Positions 1 through 10,935 of a stretch of DNA of 64,000 nucleotides are shown here, one piece after another. The notes under the pieces are model-generated. The model was not told the origin of the DNA and made no database searches. It was given only the letters and a program-made list of their open reading frames with translations. A program made the position numbers and the translations under genes. This DNA comes from Uloborus plumipes (Eukaryota; Arthropoda; Arachnida; Araneae; Uloboridae): assembly GCA_038373865.1 (NCBI GenBank), contig JAXGGA010001650.1, positions 62,001-126,000 on the forward strand, in the 5' to 3' direction. The stretch's first letter is position 1; each line of letters begins with the position of its first letter.

Positions 1-304
1 GGTACTATGAGAAGTAAGCTCGAATTACCTGCAACATTCTCAAAAGCTTTTACTTGAACTGTGGTTATTGTTCGAAAACGTAAAGTAAAAAAAAACTAAC
101 AAAAAATATAAAGTATAGAAAATATGCATCTTTCATGCACTAGTTTCCTAAAGGATAATTTTACGAAACTTTGATTATACAATGTTTCAAGCTACAATAG
201 TCCTTTTTTTGCTTCGAAGTTGTAAAAATTGTTTTTGAGAGTGTTAAATTTAATCTCTTTAAATAAGTTTTAACGCAGTTTTACTCAAAGTGTTATTTTA
301 TTAT

Positions 305-308
<4 letters not shown>
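1..308. other. AT-rich DNA, nothing recognised
   Basis: This stretch is AT-rich with short homopolymer runs. I see no coding signal, inverted repeat or RNA gene in it. Confidence 0.5.

Positions 309-398
<90 letters not shown>
309..398. repeat. (AT)45 microsatellite
   Basis: An uninterrupted AT dinucleotide run of 90 bp ends exactly where the left inverted repeat of the neighbouring transposon begins. It appears to have replaced the outermost bases of that repeat. The IYIYIY reading frame across it is an artefact. Confidence 0.97.
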
Positions 399-402
<4 letters not shown>

Positions 403-917
403 ACACACTTTGAACTTCCATAGAAAATTTATTTACCGTTCTACAAAGTTAAATTTCAGGAAAATAGAAAGCTGAAAGTCCAATGTAAATGAAACATAAA
501 TAACAAATGTTAATACTGTTCAAATTGGTGACCTGCAGCATCACTTGATGACTCATCACTTGTAGCTGTTCGAGGCCGACCTGAATGACCTTTATGCACA
601 TCACACACTGTTCCATGAACTTCGAATTTGTCTCGTATGCGTGTAATTGTTAATCTTGAAGATGGTTCTGTATCATACTCCCTTCTCCACTGTCTTTGAA
701 CTTCATTTACATTCTCAAACTTCCAGTACCACTTAATAACCTGCTTGCGTTCTTCAAAACTCAAACGTACGTCCCCCATGTTGATATTACAAATTCCAAC
801 TAATAATATAACATAGAGGGACGATTATGCTGGCACCTGGCGAAGAAATATAACATTAGCCTTGTAGAGCGGAAAACTACAACAGTTTAAAGTGTGTATA
901 CATTTTTTTGAAGCACC

Positions 918-920
<3 letters not shown>
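397..920 (-). mobile_element. Deleted IS630/Tc1-mariner-like element with DUF4817 ORF
   Basis: The inverted ends are visible: 397-416 matches the reverse complement of 884-903 with one mismatch in 20 (core ATGTATACACACTTT). The right end continues outward to CACCCTG at 914-920, read on the minus strand as CAGGGTGCTTC, a terminus I associate with arthropod IS630-type elements. The matching outermost bases at the left are missing and the AT run begins there. Only an 89-codon N-terminal reading frame remains inside, so this is a non-autonomous internal-deletion copy. TA-rich DNA on both sides fits a TA target site. Confidence 0.7.
510..779 (-). pseudogene. Truncated DUF4817 helix-turn-helix protein (transposase N-terminus)
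   Basis: The frame encodes 89 residues starting MGDVRLSFEERKQVIKWYWK. The pattern is that of the DUF4817 helix-turn-helix found at the front of many arthropod transposon proteins: an initial FEERKQVIKWYWKFENV helix, a middle TITRIRDKFEVHGTVCD segment, and the basic linker KGHSGRPRTATSDE around residues 63-76. In complete relatives a DDE nuclease domain follows the GRPRT linker; here the frame stops about 13 residues later and no catalytic region exists, so it cannot be an active transposase. The ATG lies close to the right inverted repeat, as expected for the natural start. A domesticated DNA-binding protein is possible but there is no sign of selection to support it. Confidence 0.7.

Positions 921-975
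<55 letters not shown>
921..975. repeat. (TA)n microsatellite
   Basis: A pure TA run directly abuts the CACCCTG terminus of the transposon. It is probably an expansion of the TA target site, or a TA tract into which the element inserted. Confidence 0.95.
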
Positions 976-979
<4 letters not shown>

Positions 980-1922
980 TTATTTGTATCAATTACGTAT
1001 TTCACTTTTATTTTATCAAAACTAAGTACTACTTTCTTCCGTATAATGTTAAAAATGAATATTTCTCCTTCTTACTTCTCAAATGTTGCGTAAATTATTT
1101 TCGAAAAGTAAAATCGATTAATATTCCTCCAATATCAGATATGATACTGTTCATTTTACTTGTTGGACATGGATCATACATCAAGCAAGTTTCTGAAAAT
1201 GCTAGAAACTGACGATGCATAAAAACTGCTCGTGTGTGTTATGAAGATAAATGAAGATTTTTTCCATCCGTGCTCACGATTCAAATTTAACCGAACATAC
1301 TTCAAGGTATTTTTCTTACTTTATTTTCTCTTCACTAAATGAATTTTTTAGCCTACTTGTTCTTGAATCGGGTTTTTATTTTAACCTTTTTTTATCCCCC
1401 CATTTCTTTTAAACTCGTTCTTTTCCGTGAAAGGAGGACAGTTTAGTTCAGAGGTTGATGAAGAAGACCCAAGAGGGACTGATTTATGTCTAAAGTTTTT
1501 ACAGGGACTTGGAAGTGTTCCATCTTCATCAGCAGCAACTCAGTTCCTATCATCAAAAGCGCTTGCAAAATGTTTGCTCATTTTGGATTCCGAGTACCTT
1601 TGCTGATTCAAAACCTTGATCGTTAAAATGTCCTTTTTTTTTTTGCTATTCTTATGGGATGGTTGTTCACATTTTGGAGAGCATGTTAATTTCAGTTTAG
1701 AATAGGCAGTGAAGGAAAATGTTATGGATTCAGCCATAACTGAATAGTTTACTTCAAAAACCAGTCAAGCTCTAAAAGTTCTCACAAAAACATTTTTAAC
1801 TCTTATTTAAAACTTTTTCGATAAGGATTACAATATTTTGAATTGTAATGTACACACATTTAGATAGATTTCTTTCAGTAAAAGGCGTTGCAAACGCGAT
1901 TGAATCATTAAATGTTATAAAC
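976..1922. other. AT-rich DNA with no supported gene
   Basis: Short frames here, including one of 65 codons on the minus strand at 1540-1737, show no recognisable domain and contain long lysine or phenylalanine runs. I see nothing else. Confidence 0.4.
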
Positions 1923-2030
1923 CAGTGGTTCCCAACCTTTTTGGGTCCATCGACCGCCTCTAAAAGTTGATTGACACTTATCGCCCCCTCCCTGCTCCCT
2001 TCAAAGAAAAAAAAACATCTTTTGCACAAG
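1923..2030 (+). mobile_element. hAT-type transposon end (fragment)
   Basis: The segment begins CAGTGGTTCCCAACCTTTTT and continues with a C-rich stretch (ATCGCCCCCTCCC). CAGTGGTTCCCAACC is a widespread terminus of hAT elements. No partner terminus was found downstream, so this is an end fragment. Some short minus-strand reading frames nearby derive from it. Confidence 0.6.
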
Positions 2031-3133
2031 TGAACATTGACATTGTTAAAAGTATCTTTTTGGAGTTTTTTTTTTCTTTCTTTTTCTTTTCCGAAATGAA
2101 TTGATAAGTAATTGAACTAAAATATTTAACTAAGATCATTGATCGTAAACAGAAGTGCATTTCATGAAAATATTCTTTTTTGATTGAAATTTGAGGAATT
2201 AAAATAATAAATAAATAAAAAATTTAGATAAACTTAGGGGTGAATAAGAAAATAATTCCTTAAGGTTCAATCGCGGTGCGAGGAGAAAGTTTCGGAACAT
2301 TATTATTATTAATTTTTACTTTTGATTCTTCGTCTGAACTATTAACGAACGGTTTCGAAGAAACTTTCAATTACAAAACCATACTAGGATTAGCAATAAG
2401 GATTAAAAGGTGAAGGTGTTGTACTGTGGGCGTTGACTATTACCACACTACTCCCCTGCTTTTTAGAATTCAGGCTGCTATTGAATTTATAACAAAAAAA
2501 GCATAAGAGAGCACGTACCAGAAATCAAAAAGAAAACACGTTTCTTAAGATCAAGTTTTGACAAAGAAAGTTTTCAAAAGAGAAACTTTATTTTGGTATG
2601 CATCAACATATTCTTCTTAATCTTTCTTGCATTTTGTGAAGCAGTTTACCATTGTGAAAACGTTTGAATTTATCTCTCTGCATATTTCAATGGTTTCTTA
2701 ACTATTCAATTCAACGAAATTGCAACATTTAGGATTATGGTTTTGAAGTTGTTCGAAAGGATTGTAAAAGAAGATGTGTTTTTCTTTTGTAGTCAATACA
2801 TTACATGAAAAGCTTTTCACCATTGGAAATCAAATCACGAAAAAAAAAAATGACATTCGTTTGCAATTAAACAGCATCAAGGCGAAGAATGTGGACTATT
2901 ACTATAAGAGAATATCCATTACAAGATTACAAGCTCTGTTGTTTACTGATGTACTCATACCTCACTGAAGCTCAGTAATCCAGTAGTCCGCCAACTAAAT
3001 AAATTAAGCTATCAAAAACTGGTAACTATGAAATTGAGCTCCAAATAAATATTTTATGTCATTGAAAAAACTAAAAGCTACATTAATATGTGAAATAAAA
3101 GCATGAAGAGCAAACGTGGCGACAACGCAAACG
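2031..3133. other. AT-rich DNA, nothing recognised
   Basis: No homology or repeat structure was recognised, apart from short imperfect complementarity near 2290 and 2355 (GAAAGTTTCG and CGAAGAAACTTT). Confidence 0.4.
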
Positions 3134-3394
3134 ATACTTGACTCTCTCCGCCAATCTAGAAAGTAAACAAATCACCAAGTAGTAATGTAAAGTTCGACCC
3201 CGGAGAGATGGCGCGTGACTATGAACGGAAACGGACCGCTTCATTTAAAAATAGGTAGGATCAGCAAGAAAATTATTTTTTCACATACTTGGAAGGTTTT
3301 ACAATCTGCTTGATTTCTCTGATGGAATCTCTTACTAAATAAAGCTGTCCGGTTCCGATTGAAGGTCAACTGCCATCTCTCCGTAGTCAAGTAT
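3134..3394. mobile_element. Possible short inverted-repeat element
   Basis: ATACTTGACT at 3134-3143 matches the reverse complement of 3385-3394. Further in, CGGAGAGATGGC near 3202 matches the reverse complement of GCCATCTCTCCG at 3372-3383. The left side carries extra bases between the two blocks, so the termini are not collinear. No target duplication was identified. It may be a decayed MITE, or coincidence. Confidence 0.35.
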
Positions 3395-3912
3395 TACCAG
3401 TATTCAATTATTTTCATGCTCAAATTTGCAGTGTTTTCATTGACAATTATCAAAAGACAACGAGTTTGAACCAGTAAATAATATGAAGTTAGATTTAGGA
3501 TTTATGTTTCTTGGCAGCTAAAGCTTTTCGCAACGCATTGGTTAACTTTGGATTCATGTATGTTTAAAAACATTAAAACAAAAAACACTGCTTTGTATGG
3601 GTATCAGCAGAATATTCAATGCAATTGCCAAATAGTTTCGAAATTGCTTCAAAAAAAGACCACGGTGAAAAGATAAATGAATGGCAATGAATTTCTTTTG
3701 CATAATTCAGTGAAGCAAACTAATCAACTAGATTTAAACTCATGATAAAGGATTGTTGTCGGTATTGTCTGTATAAATCTACTTGATTGGTTTGTTGCAT
3801 TGTATTCTGCGAAAAGAAACTGCCATGTAGTTCATTGCACTTCAACTCGCTTTGTACAATGATTTTAGAAACAATCCATTTGAACCAATGTTGACATGTT
3901 AATACCGTAATA
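3395..3912. other. AT-rich DNA, nothing recognised
   Basis: A 68-codon minus-strand frame at 3720-3926 runs into the next transposon and has no recognisable domain. Confidence 0.4.
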
Positions 3913-4204
3913 CAGTAAACACTCATTAATCCAGACTCTATTGAACCAGACTTTTACAGCAACTTTGATGTACATATTGTGTAAACAAAAGGCGAGTTAG
4001 CTCAATAATGTACTTTTGTAGGCTGTATTTTGTATTTTTGTTATTCAGTTTTATATTTCATTCGCTTGAACACAAAATGCAATTTTTACCGTGTAGTGGG
4101 TACCATAGTGTACCTTGCCCCAATTTATAGGTCATTTTGAAAATCCAAACTTTCATAATTTCAGATGACTTGGATCATTTGTCTTGATTAATGAGGTTTT
4201 ATTA
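3913..4204. mobile_element. Tigger/pogo-type MITE
   Basis: The left end is CAGTAAACACTCATTAATCC and the right end, reverse-complemented, reads TAATAAAACCTCATTAATC. The element is flanked by TA on both sides, as expected for the pogo/Tigger group. It has no coding capacity. A related copy starts at 31538, sharing the left end and a middle block with TTTTGTAGGC and a later CTTGAAC-(A)CAAAAT segment. Confidence 0.65.
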
Positions 4205-4300
4205 TACTTAATAAATTTCTAAGAATATAGAAAATCAAATGTGAATTCCTTTTTATAGCATTAAAGTTACCGTCCGATATCGCAGTTTCTCATTTTAGTG

Positions 4301-4627
4301 CACTACAAAAAATTAACTGTTGTTTTTACAGTATAATATTGAAAGCAGAGGTTTCAGCTTACAACTATAAAATGCACAGTAATAAACTGCAAAACTAGCA
4401 GTTTTACAGGTTATTACTGTAAAATTAGCAAATTTTACTGTTATTACTATACAATTAGCTGTATTATACTGTAAAAACAACAGTATAATACTGGCAGCAG
4501 AGGTTCCAGTTTGAAACTGTAAACTGCGCAGTAATAAACTAAATTTTACATTTTACAGTTATTACTGTAAAATTAATATAAAATTAGCTGCATTCTACTG
4601 TAAAAACACCATTTATTTTTTGCAGTG
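4301..4627. mobile_element. CACTG-type MITE with internal palindromic repeats
   Basis: The ends CACTACAAAAAATTAAC and, reverse-complemented, CACTGCAAAAAATAAAT pair as terminal inverted repeats, each followed by a GTTTTTACAGTA block. The interior consists of imperfect repeats of roughly 28 bp built on TTACTGTAAAATTAGC and its complement. The same design recurs at 38290-38673. CACTG termini suggest the CACTA/EnSpm group, but the target duplication is unclear, so the superfamily is uncertain. Confidence 0.65.
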
Positions 4628-5460
4628 CATATTAACCATGTCTTTCACATGGGGGTGCTTGGAATCTCTAAAGCAAGGGGCTCGCTGGTTAAGAAGGGAA
4701 CTGTTTTAATAGGTAGAAATAATTTTGCTTTTATATCTTTCTACTTTAAAGATAGGCAAGACCAGAAAGGAGCTAGTGGCATAATGTGGAAAGGGGCCCC
4801 ATATTGAATGTGAGGGTTATGACGTTTGCACTAAAACAATACGTGAAAAAAGTTTTTTTAACTCTAAAAACTGCTTATCTGATGTTGATAGTTCTTAAAG
4901 TATAGCAAAGACAGAAAGGGACAATGTTATTGAAATATAATTTTTTAACTTATTAGTATTTATGATGTCAATTTTCATTGAAAGAAACGATCTTTCTTTA
5001 AAATAGTTAAAACATATTTAAAATATTATTACTACATCTTGTGGCTTTCGTCACATAATTCCGTTAGATTCTTAGAAATCGACAAATAGCGTTTGAAACA
5101 TTTGAGTTAAAAAAGTGAGTTTCATTTTAAAGTAAGGAAGTCGAAATCTTTATACAGTAAAAAAAATCTTACAGACAAATTTGCATTACTACATCTTTGA
5201 CGATTATTTTTTCACTTAAAAAAAATTAACATATAACAATAAATAAGTTCAAAGAAAAAAAGAAATACTTTTGACCACGTCGACCCTTTCTGAATTTTAA
5301 AACATCAAAAGCTTGTTGCTTATCATCAGAAAGTGTAAATAGGTAATAAAGGCCACGAAAATGTGTACATAACTTATTTAGATATTTAAAAGAACGTTAT
5401 GAAATTTAAAAGTACTTCGGGCAGAAGACAAAACAACTAGAAGAATAAATAAAAGAAAGC
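4628..5460. other. AT-rich DNA with no supported gene
   Basis: A 60-codon frame at 4625-4807 starts in the MITE end and has no recognised domain. Nothing else is apparent. Confidence 0.4.
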
Positions 5461-5474
5461 GTTACCATGGAAAC
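5461..5474. promoter_or_regulatory. X-box-like palindrome
   Basis: GTTACCATGGAAAC resembles the RFX transcription factor X-box (GTNRCC, short spacer, RGYAAC) with one departure in the second half-site. Similar sites occur at 10877 and 60380. Confidence 0.4.
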
Positions 5475-5980
5475 GACGTGTAGTCGGTATCCCTCCCCAT
5501 AAACCTATACAAACCCCTACACTTCAGACGCATACACTCTCAATAAAAAGAAAAAAGAGAAGAAAAAAAAAACGGCGAAATTCATTTTATTCTTTTACCT
5601 TCGCTCGAACTTGTTCAAAGCAACCAACTGTTTTCCTACTTTCCTCTACACCATCCTGAAGAAATTTATTCTTATTTTTTTTTAGAAATGGTATTTTTTC
5701 CCTCTTCTTTTCGTATAGGCTCCGTGTCTCGTTCGTAAAGTTGCGGTCGGACGGATTCGCGGCGCATAAAATATTTGTAGCTCCTTCTTTCAACATCCAC
5801 GAAGTTTTCCCTCATTTATTAACCTAATTTAAAAAGCCACAATGTTTTGACTTTCGGTCTCGAATGCCCGGGTGCTTACGGTCTGCGAAACGTGTTCCGA
5901 TTTTTCAGCCGAAAAAATGAGGCTGTTATCCTAATTTCGCCTCGATAAATGACCGTCTCATTTTTCATTTTTTAAGAAGC
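5461..5980. promoter_or_regulatory. CpG-rich island, candidate cis-regulatory DNA
   Basis: This block contrasts with its AT-rich surroundings. It holds many CpG dinucleotides, for example around 5720-5770 and 5860-5950, and opens with an RFX-like palindrome. No exon could be identified: a 69-codon minus-strand frame at 5587-5796 is lysine-rich and unlike any family I know. It may be an enhancer or promoter, or an old repeat. Confidence 0.3.
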
Positions 5981-8900
5981 ATAAACGTTTATATTACACA
6001 TATAAAGAAATTTATATTTTACCACAGAACTTTTTGAGAAAGAAGTTCACGTCATTTGAAAGACTCCAGGGTTGATATAGAAGAATAAATGTACATAACA
6101 TAAATTAGTGTTGATTTACTTTTTTTTTGAATTGGATCTTTCATCGCAAAAAAATTCAACTCCTTTGAAATAATTAGGGAGGTTTTTCTTTCCTTTTTTC
6201 ACTTGAACGAATCTTGAAGAAAATATTGCGGTATACTAACTGCCCCAGAAATATGTTTCAGCAATGGGTTTCACTATTTATCATTGAACTTTAAATGTAA
6301 GATTACTGATTTTTAACAGTTCATTGCTTGATCGCTAATTAATCCCTATTTGTTAAGAATGCAGGATTAAAATACACTAAGTTTATGTGAGAAATCTTTG
6401 ATTACCATGCGAATGGATTAATAAAAAATCAAATAACAGCTGACCTTTAACATATGCATTTCTTTCAGCCTGGATTATTTAGATTGTGTTAAGTTGTTAA
6501 GCATTTATACACAAATTGGAAAAAAAAAAGAAAAAAAAAATCAAACTCACACTTATTAGTTGCATTATTTTGAACTGTAGACACAACCCCTATGAACTTA
6601 TCGTTTTCTTAATATCAAGTTTTTCGTTTCTTGAAATGCATTTTCTTTTTCGTTGAATTTTTCTGAGCTGCGATGGCGTCGATAAGAATTCCAAAGATAA
6701 TCACAAAATTTCTCGTTTTAACGTCCGAGGTGTAGTTTTTGATGCGCTATGGGGTAAATAAACAAATAAGTACATGGATTTATGTGGATATTTTCATCAA
6801 ACGAGCAACCTTACTATCATGCAAACTTATCAAAGCCGGGTAACGAGTGCTTTAAAAAGAGATGAAAAGTTAAAACAAAGCAATTAAATCACTACTTAAG
6901 TATAAATTAATGGATCCTTATTTGGTATAGAAAAGAAATATGTTTCTTATTTTACGAAGCAGCATGTTTTTGTCAAAGTTAACCGTGTGTCAAAATTCAT
7001 TGAAAATCACATGAAATACTGTACATACAGACATAATCATTTCAAACGTCTGTTTTTCAGTTAAAAGATAAAAGTGAAGTATGCACAAAGGGGGGGGGGG
7101 GGGAGAAAAGAAAAGAAAAAAGTGAAGTAGAAGTTCAAAAACTATAGCATGAATTTCAATAAGGCCATGATAAACATAGCAAAATCATTTTTCAGTCATA
7201 TGTGATAGTTAAGATAAAAACTAAAAGCTTTTCACTTTATAATATCTAATCAGCCTATTTGTTGTGATGTTTTTTCCCCTAAACATTACTGCAATAATGA
7301 ACATTAAATTTGCACCTAAAATATCATTGCATACTTGTCATTAAATAAGATTGAATAAGTTCAAATAGTAGATCAAATATATCTAAATAATCCGAGAAAT
7401 ACAAAGTACGCAAAAAAAAAAAAAACATACAAACGCTTTTTCTTCACATGATAAATACAAAGTAAATAATTTAAAACGAAACATAATAATTGCATATCAT
7501 ATATCAAATCCACCATAAAAATAGTGAGTGAAATGATATAATTAACATTATTGTTTTCAACTGAGAAATTTTCTCTCTTTACTACTTTTATTTAAAATAA
7601 CTCCCCTGTAAGTTTTGAAATATTTTCCTGCATTATATTTTCTAAGAAGAATAAAAATGAAAAGGCATGATAAATGAAGAACAGCAAATTTCCTGTACTA
7701 AGAACAAAGAATTTCCTCATTTCCACTAAACAGCCTTGCTGAGCATGCCCTCGGGATCCCAGGACTATTAGAATTGAAGAAGGACGCTCCTTGATGGATT
7801 AACAAAGAAAGCTTTTCCGTAACTAGCCTAGTAAACAGTTCCAGTGTTTTTACATTTGCATCAGCATTCAGGCAGAAGCCAATCTAGGAAATAAGGCGAT
7901 CAAAAAACTCACTTCTACTAAGTAGTTTGCTTAAAAAGAAATATTAAAAATTATTGAAAGTTGTTTTGGTTTGGCATGAAAAAGTTTTAAGCAATTTACT
8001 TCTCATTTTAATGTGACAAAGAATTTTGTTGTTCTTGAAATGAAAACTTCGTTTTACTTAAAGGAATTAAATAATACACAATAAATTAATTATACAGAAT
8101 GAACATGTTTTTCCCCACTTAACACTTCACACACATGCAAATATTTTGTATTATTAGAAATTACAAAGCATCAATTAATGATAATAGAGCTATCAAATAT
8201 TTCACACTAAAAAGGGTCTCAGACAACTCGCTTGTGGATATCCATTGGGAAATATTTAAAATGTATCAAAGTTGTTTTTTTTTTTAGTTTAACATACTGC
8301 AACTTTAAATATGTATAAAAAATGAGTCTAATTTGAAATTCTACGAATACTGATCTGTGTACAGAAAACGTAAGTGGCCCTTAAATGAGCCTTTCCACAA
8401 CACAATCTTTGCCTAGCCAAAAAAGACATGATTGTAACATTTAATCTAGAAATTATTGTTAAAGTGAGTACATTATTCGGCAAAAGCAAGTGAATTTTCT
8501 GGAGAAAGTTGACACACAAAACTAACACATTAAATTATGCGTAAGGACTCGGTGACAAAAAAGGTAGAAATTTTTGACAAAAAAAAGGGTAGAAAAATAT
8601 TTTTCTGGAAAATGCACAAATGGTTCAAAAAGTAGCATATTTAAACTTAATAAAATGATAACAATAATAGAAACAAAGTAGATAAGAAATGAATTACAAA
8701 AATCAAAGCTAAACTTAAGAGAGAAAGGAAGTATAACTAAATCATTAACTAAAGAGGGCAAATGTTTCAAAATTCAGAAAGCGTTGCTAAAGACAAGATC
8801 CGAAAGAAATTTTCGCTTTTGATCTGAGAGAGTAAAAATCAAAAAGCAAACCCAACGAGATTTTTTTTTTCAAAATGTTGATTCACTATGAAACCTGGCT

Positions 8901-10420
8901 CATGCACCAAAACTAGTGTTTCTTTGTTTCTCCTTCTCTTTTTGAGGATTCACTTGACTCTTGTATTAACTAATGAAATAGAAAGCGATGTTGCCCATCG
9001 TTTTCTATTTTAATGATGTTACGTAACATACATGACAACATTAAAATGTTTTGTTGCGATGAATGTCAAATCAATCGTTAAAAGACTTAACCAAAGTCTT
9101 ACATTTGAATTTTCCAGCATGAAAACCCTCAATTTATTATTCGTAATGTATGAAAATTTAAGCCAAGATTCAAATTTACATGAATACTAGATTTTTTTTA
9201 AGAAACGCTCAGTCTCTGAGCAAACTCGCTGATGAGAAAATCACAGAAGCAATATAAAAAAGAGATTCGCTAATTAAGGAAAAAGGCGGGGGAGAAAGAG
9301 TTGAAGAGAGAATGAGCGCTTTTTTTGCTGATCATTAATGAGAGCATTAAAATTGTCTCGGAATTTTGATAGTATATAGCAGTCTCTCGAATTGCGAAAT
9401 TTATTTAAAGATTAAAATCAGCACTTATAAAACAATGAAATTCTTGAAGTTTTTTTTGGAATACCCAATTTAATTAAATTGTTTCTAAAAAAGTATTTTT
9501 TTCTTCTTTTGATCGATGCACGCATTTTTCATTTCTGTTGCATTCTTAAAAATACTGTAACACATTTTTCATTTCAAAACATGTGTTTTTCTGAACTTGG
9601 ATTTTGTATGAGATCTGTTGTCTTTAGATTGCATACACACTTCTTTTGATTTTCATTTCATTTTAATTACTGAATATCATTCAGAATAACTTGAGCCACA
9701 ATTTCTCAATTTCAAACAGCTAAATTCTTATTTGCATAATTTTATTGTATTCGTATGTAGTACAAGCGGAAGAAAACTTCTTAAGTGTTGTATAGTTATA
9801 CAAATTAAGAAATAATTATTAAAAAGTCGATTAAAAATGAGTTTCTTTGCCAGGTGTCAAGTTATTCTGCCATTTTAGGTAACTTTGAGTCAAGCCGAAA
9901 ATGGAATGCAGAAAGAAATACTAACTTCTATTTTTGTACTTTGCAATATCACGAAATTGTTATCAATGGAACATAGCGCAGAATAATAAAATGTAGAAAG
10001 AGTTATTTCAACAACTTTAACTAAGAGCTTCCCGGTAATAACTTCAGAGTTATTGAATGGTGCAATTAGCTGTTTACAATGTGTCAATCTTTTTTTTGTT
10101 CATTTTTCAAAATGTAACTTATCCCCTTCATCCTCCAAGCCCTTCATTTGTGGATCATCTTTTTGTTTCAAATTCAATTAAACCTTAATTTAATAATTAT
10201 TACATTTCATAAGAACATTTTGCTCATCATATATTCGTCATAATATAAGTTTCTAAAATGCTAATGTTACATAAAACATTTCCTTCTTGTTTGCTAAGAT
10301 TTAATGACATCATTGGTCATCAGCGTCACCTTCTTGGGCATTCAAAAGTGTCTCAGTGCAGTAGAACTAATAGAAGAAGGAGACATATTTTAATGATAAA
10401 GTAAATGCTAGAACTAAATT

Positions 10421-10421
<1 letters not shown>
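5981..10421. other. Long AT-rich stretch, no gene or element recognised
   Basis: Reading frames are all under 85 codons, hydrophobic or low-complexity, and lack recognisable domains. There are scattered A/T runs and one G run. A purine-rich patch is present near 9280-9320. I see no inverted-repeat termini here. Confidence 0.45.
7090..7103 (+). repeat. Poly-G run (14 G)
   Basis: An unbroken run of 14 G is followed by an A/G-rich tract. A run of this length could fold into a G-quadruplex and is prone to length error in assemblies. Confidence 0.9.

Positions 10422-10475
<54 letters not shown>
10422..10475. repeat. Poly-T run (54 T)
   Basis: An uninterrupted run of 54 T. It could be the poly-A tail of a retroposed sequence on the minus strand, but I recognise no retroposon body beside it. 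Confidence 0.9.
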
Positions 10476-10479
<4 letters not shown>

Positions 10480-10663
10480 CAATCCGTGAACAGTAAACTT
10501 TTCCAAAATAGAGCTTGAAACTTTAGTTTGTCGCGACCCCTAGACGTACTGCAATTCATTCAAAGTTTGGTTTGGGAATTTATTTTGCCTATTAAAAGAA
10601 AGACAGCAATGTGGGCATAAGTATATTTTACTTTTTTGCTCATATTATTTTGTACCACCTTAA

Positions 10664-10677
10664 TACACACACACACA

Positions 10678-10757
<80 letters not shown>
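10664..10757. repeat. (AC)n followed by (AT)n microsatellite
   Basis: A short CA run is followed by about 78 bp of AT repeats. Overlapping frames rich in IY across it are artefacts. Confidence 0.95.
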
Positions 10758-10758
<1 letters not shown>

Positions 10759-10935
10759 TGGTAGGGGAAGAAGGGGAGTGACAGTGAGAGCAAGTACTAA
10801 ATCTAACAGCAAAGGCGATTTCAGTTGACGATCACTTTTAGCTGAAAACATCTCGGTGCTCAGTCTTCAGACAGGAGTTGCCATGGGAACTGCAACAAAG
10901 CACTCATTCACCCCCGCCTCTGTCCTCGTTATGGC
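10758..10935. promoter_or_regulatory. GC-balanced island with X-box-like site
   Basis: The sequence changes abruptly from (AT)n to balanced composition, with GGGGAAGAAGGGGAGTGACAG at the start and ACCCCCGCCTCTGTCC near 10911. An X-box-like palindrome sits at 10877. No reading frame of note is present, so a regulatory role is inferred only from composition and motif. Confidence 0.3.
10877..10890. promoter_or_regulatory. X-box-like palindrome
   Basis: GTTGCCATGGGAAC differs at one position from the symmetric RFX consensus GTTGCCATGGCAAC. Confidence 0.45.

Noticed and set aside
290..475. 61-codon frame through the (AT)n run
   Set aside because: It is an IYIYIY translation of a microsatellite. 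The same applies to frames at 892-1212, 908-1093, 10560-10793 and 10660-10851.
10353..10559. 68-codon frame with a polylysine run
   Set aside because: The run is the translation of a 54-T homopolymer.
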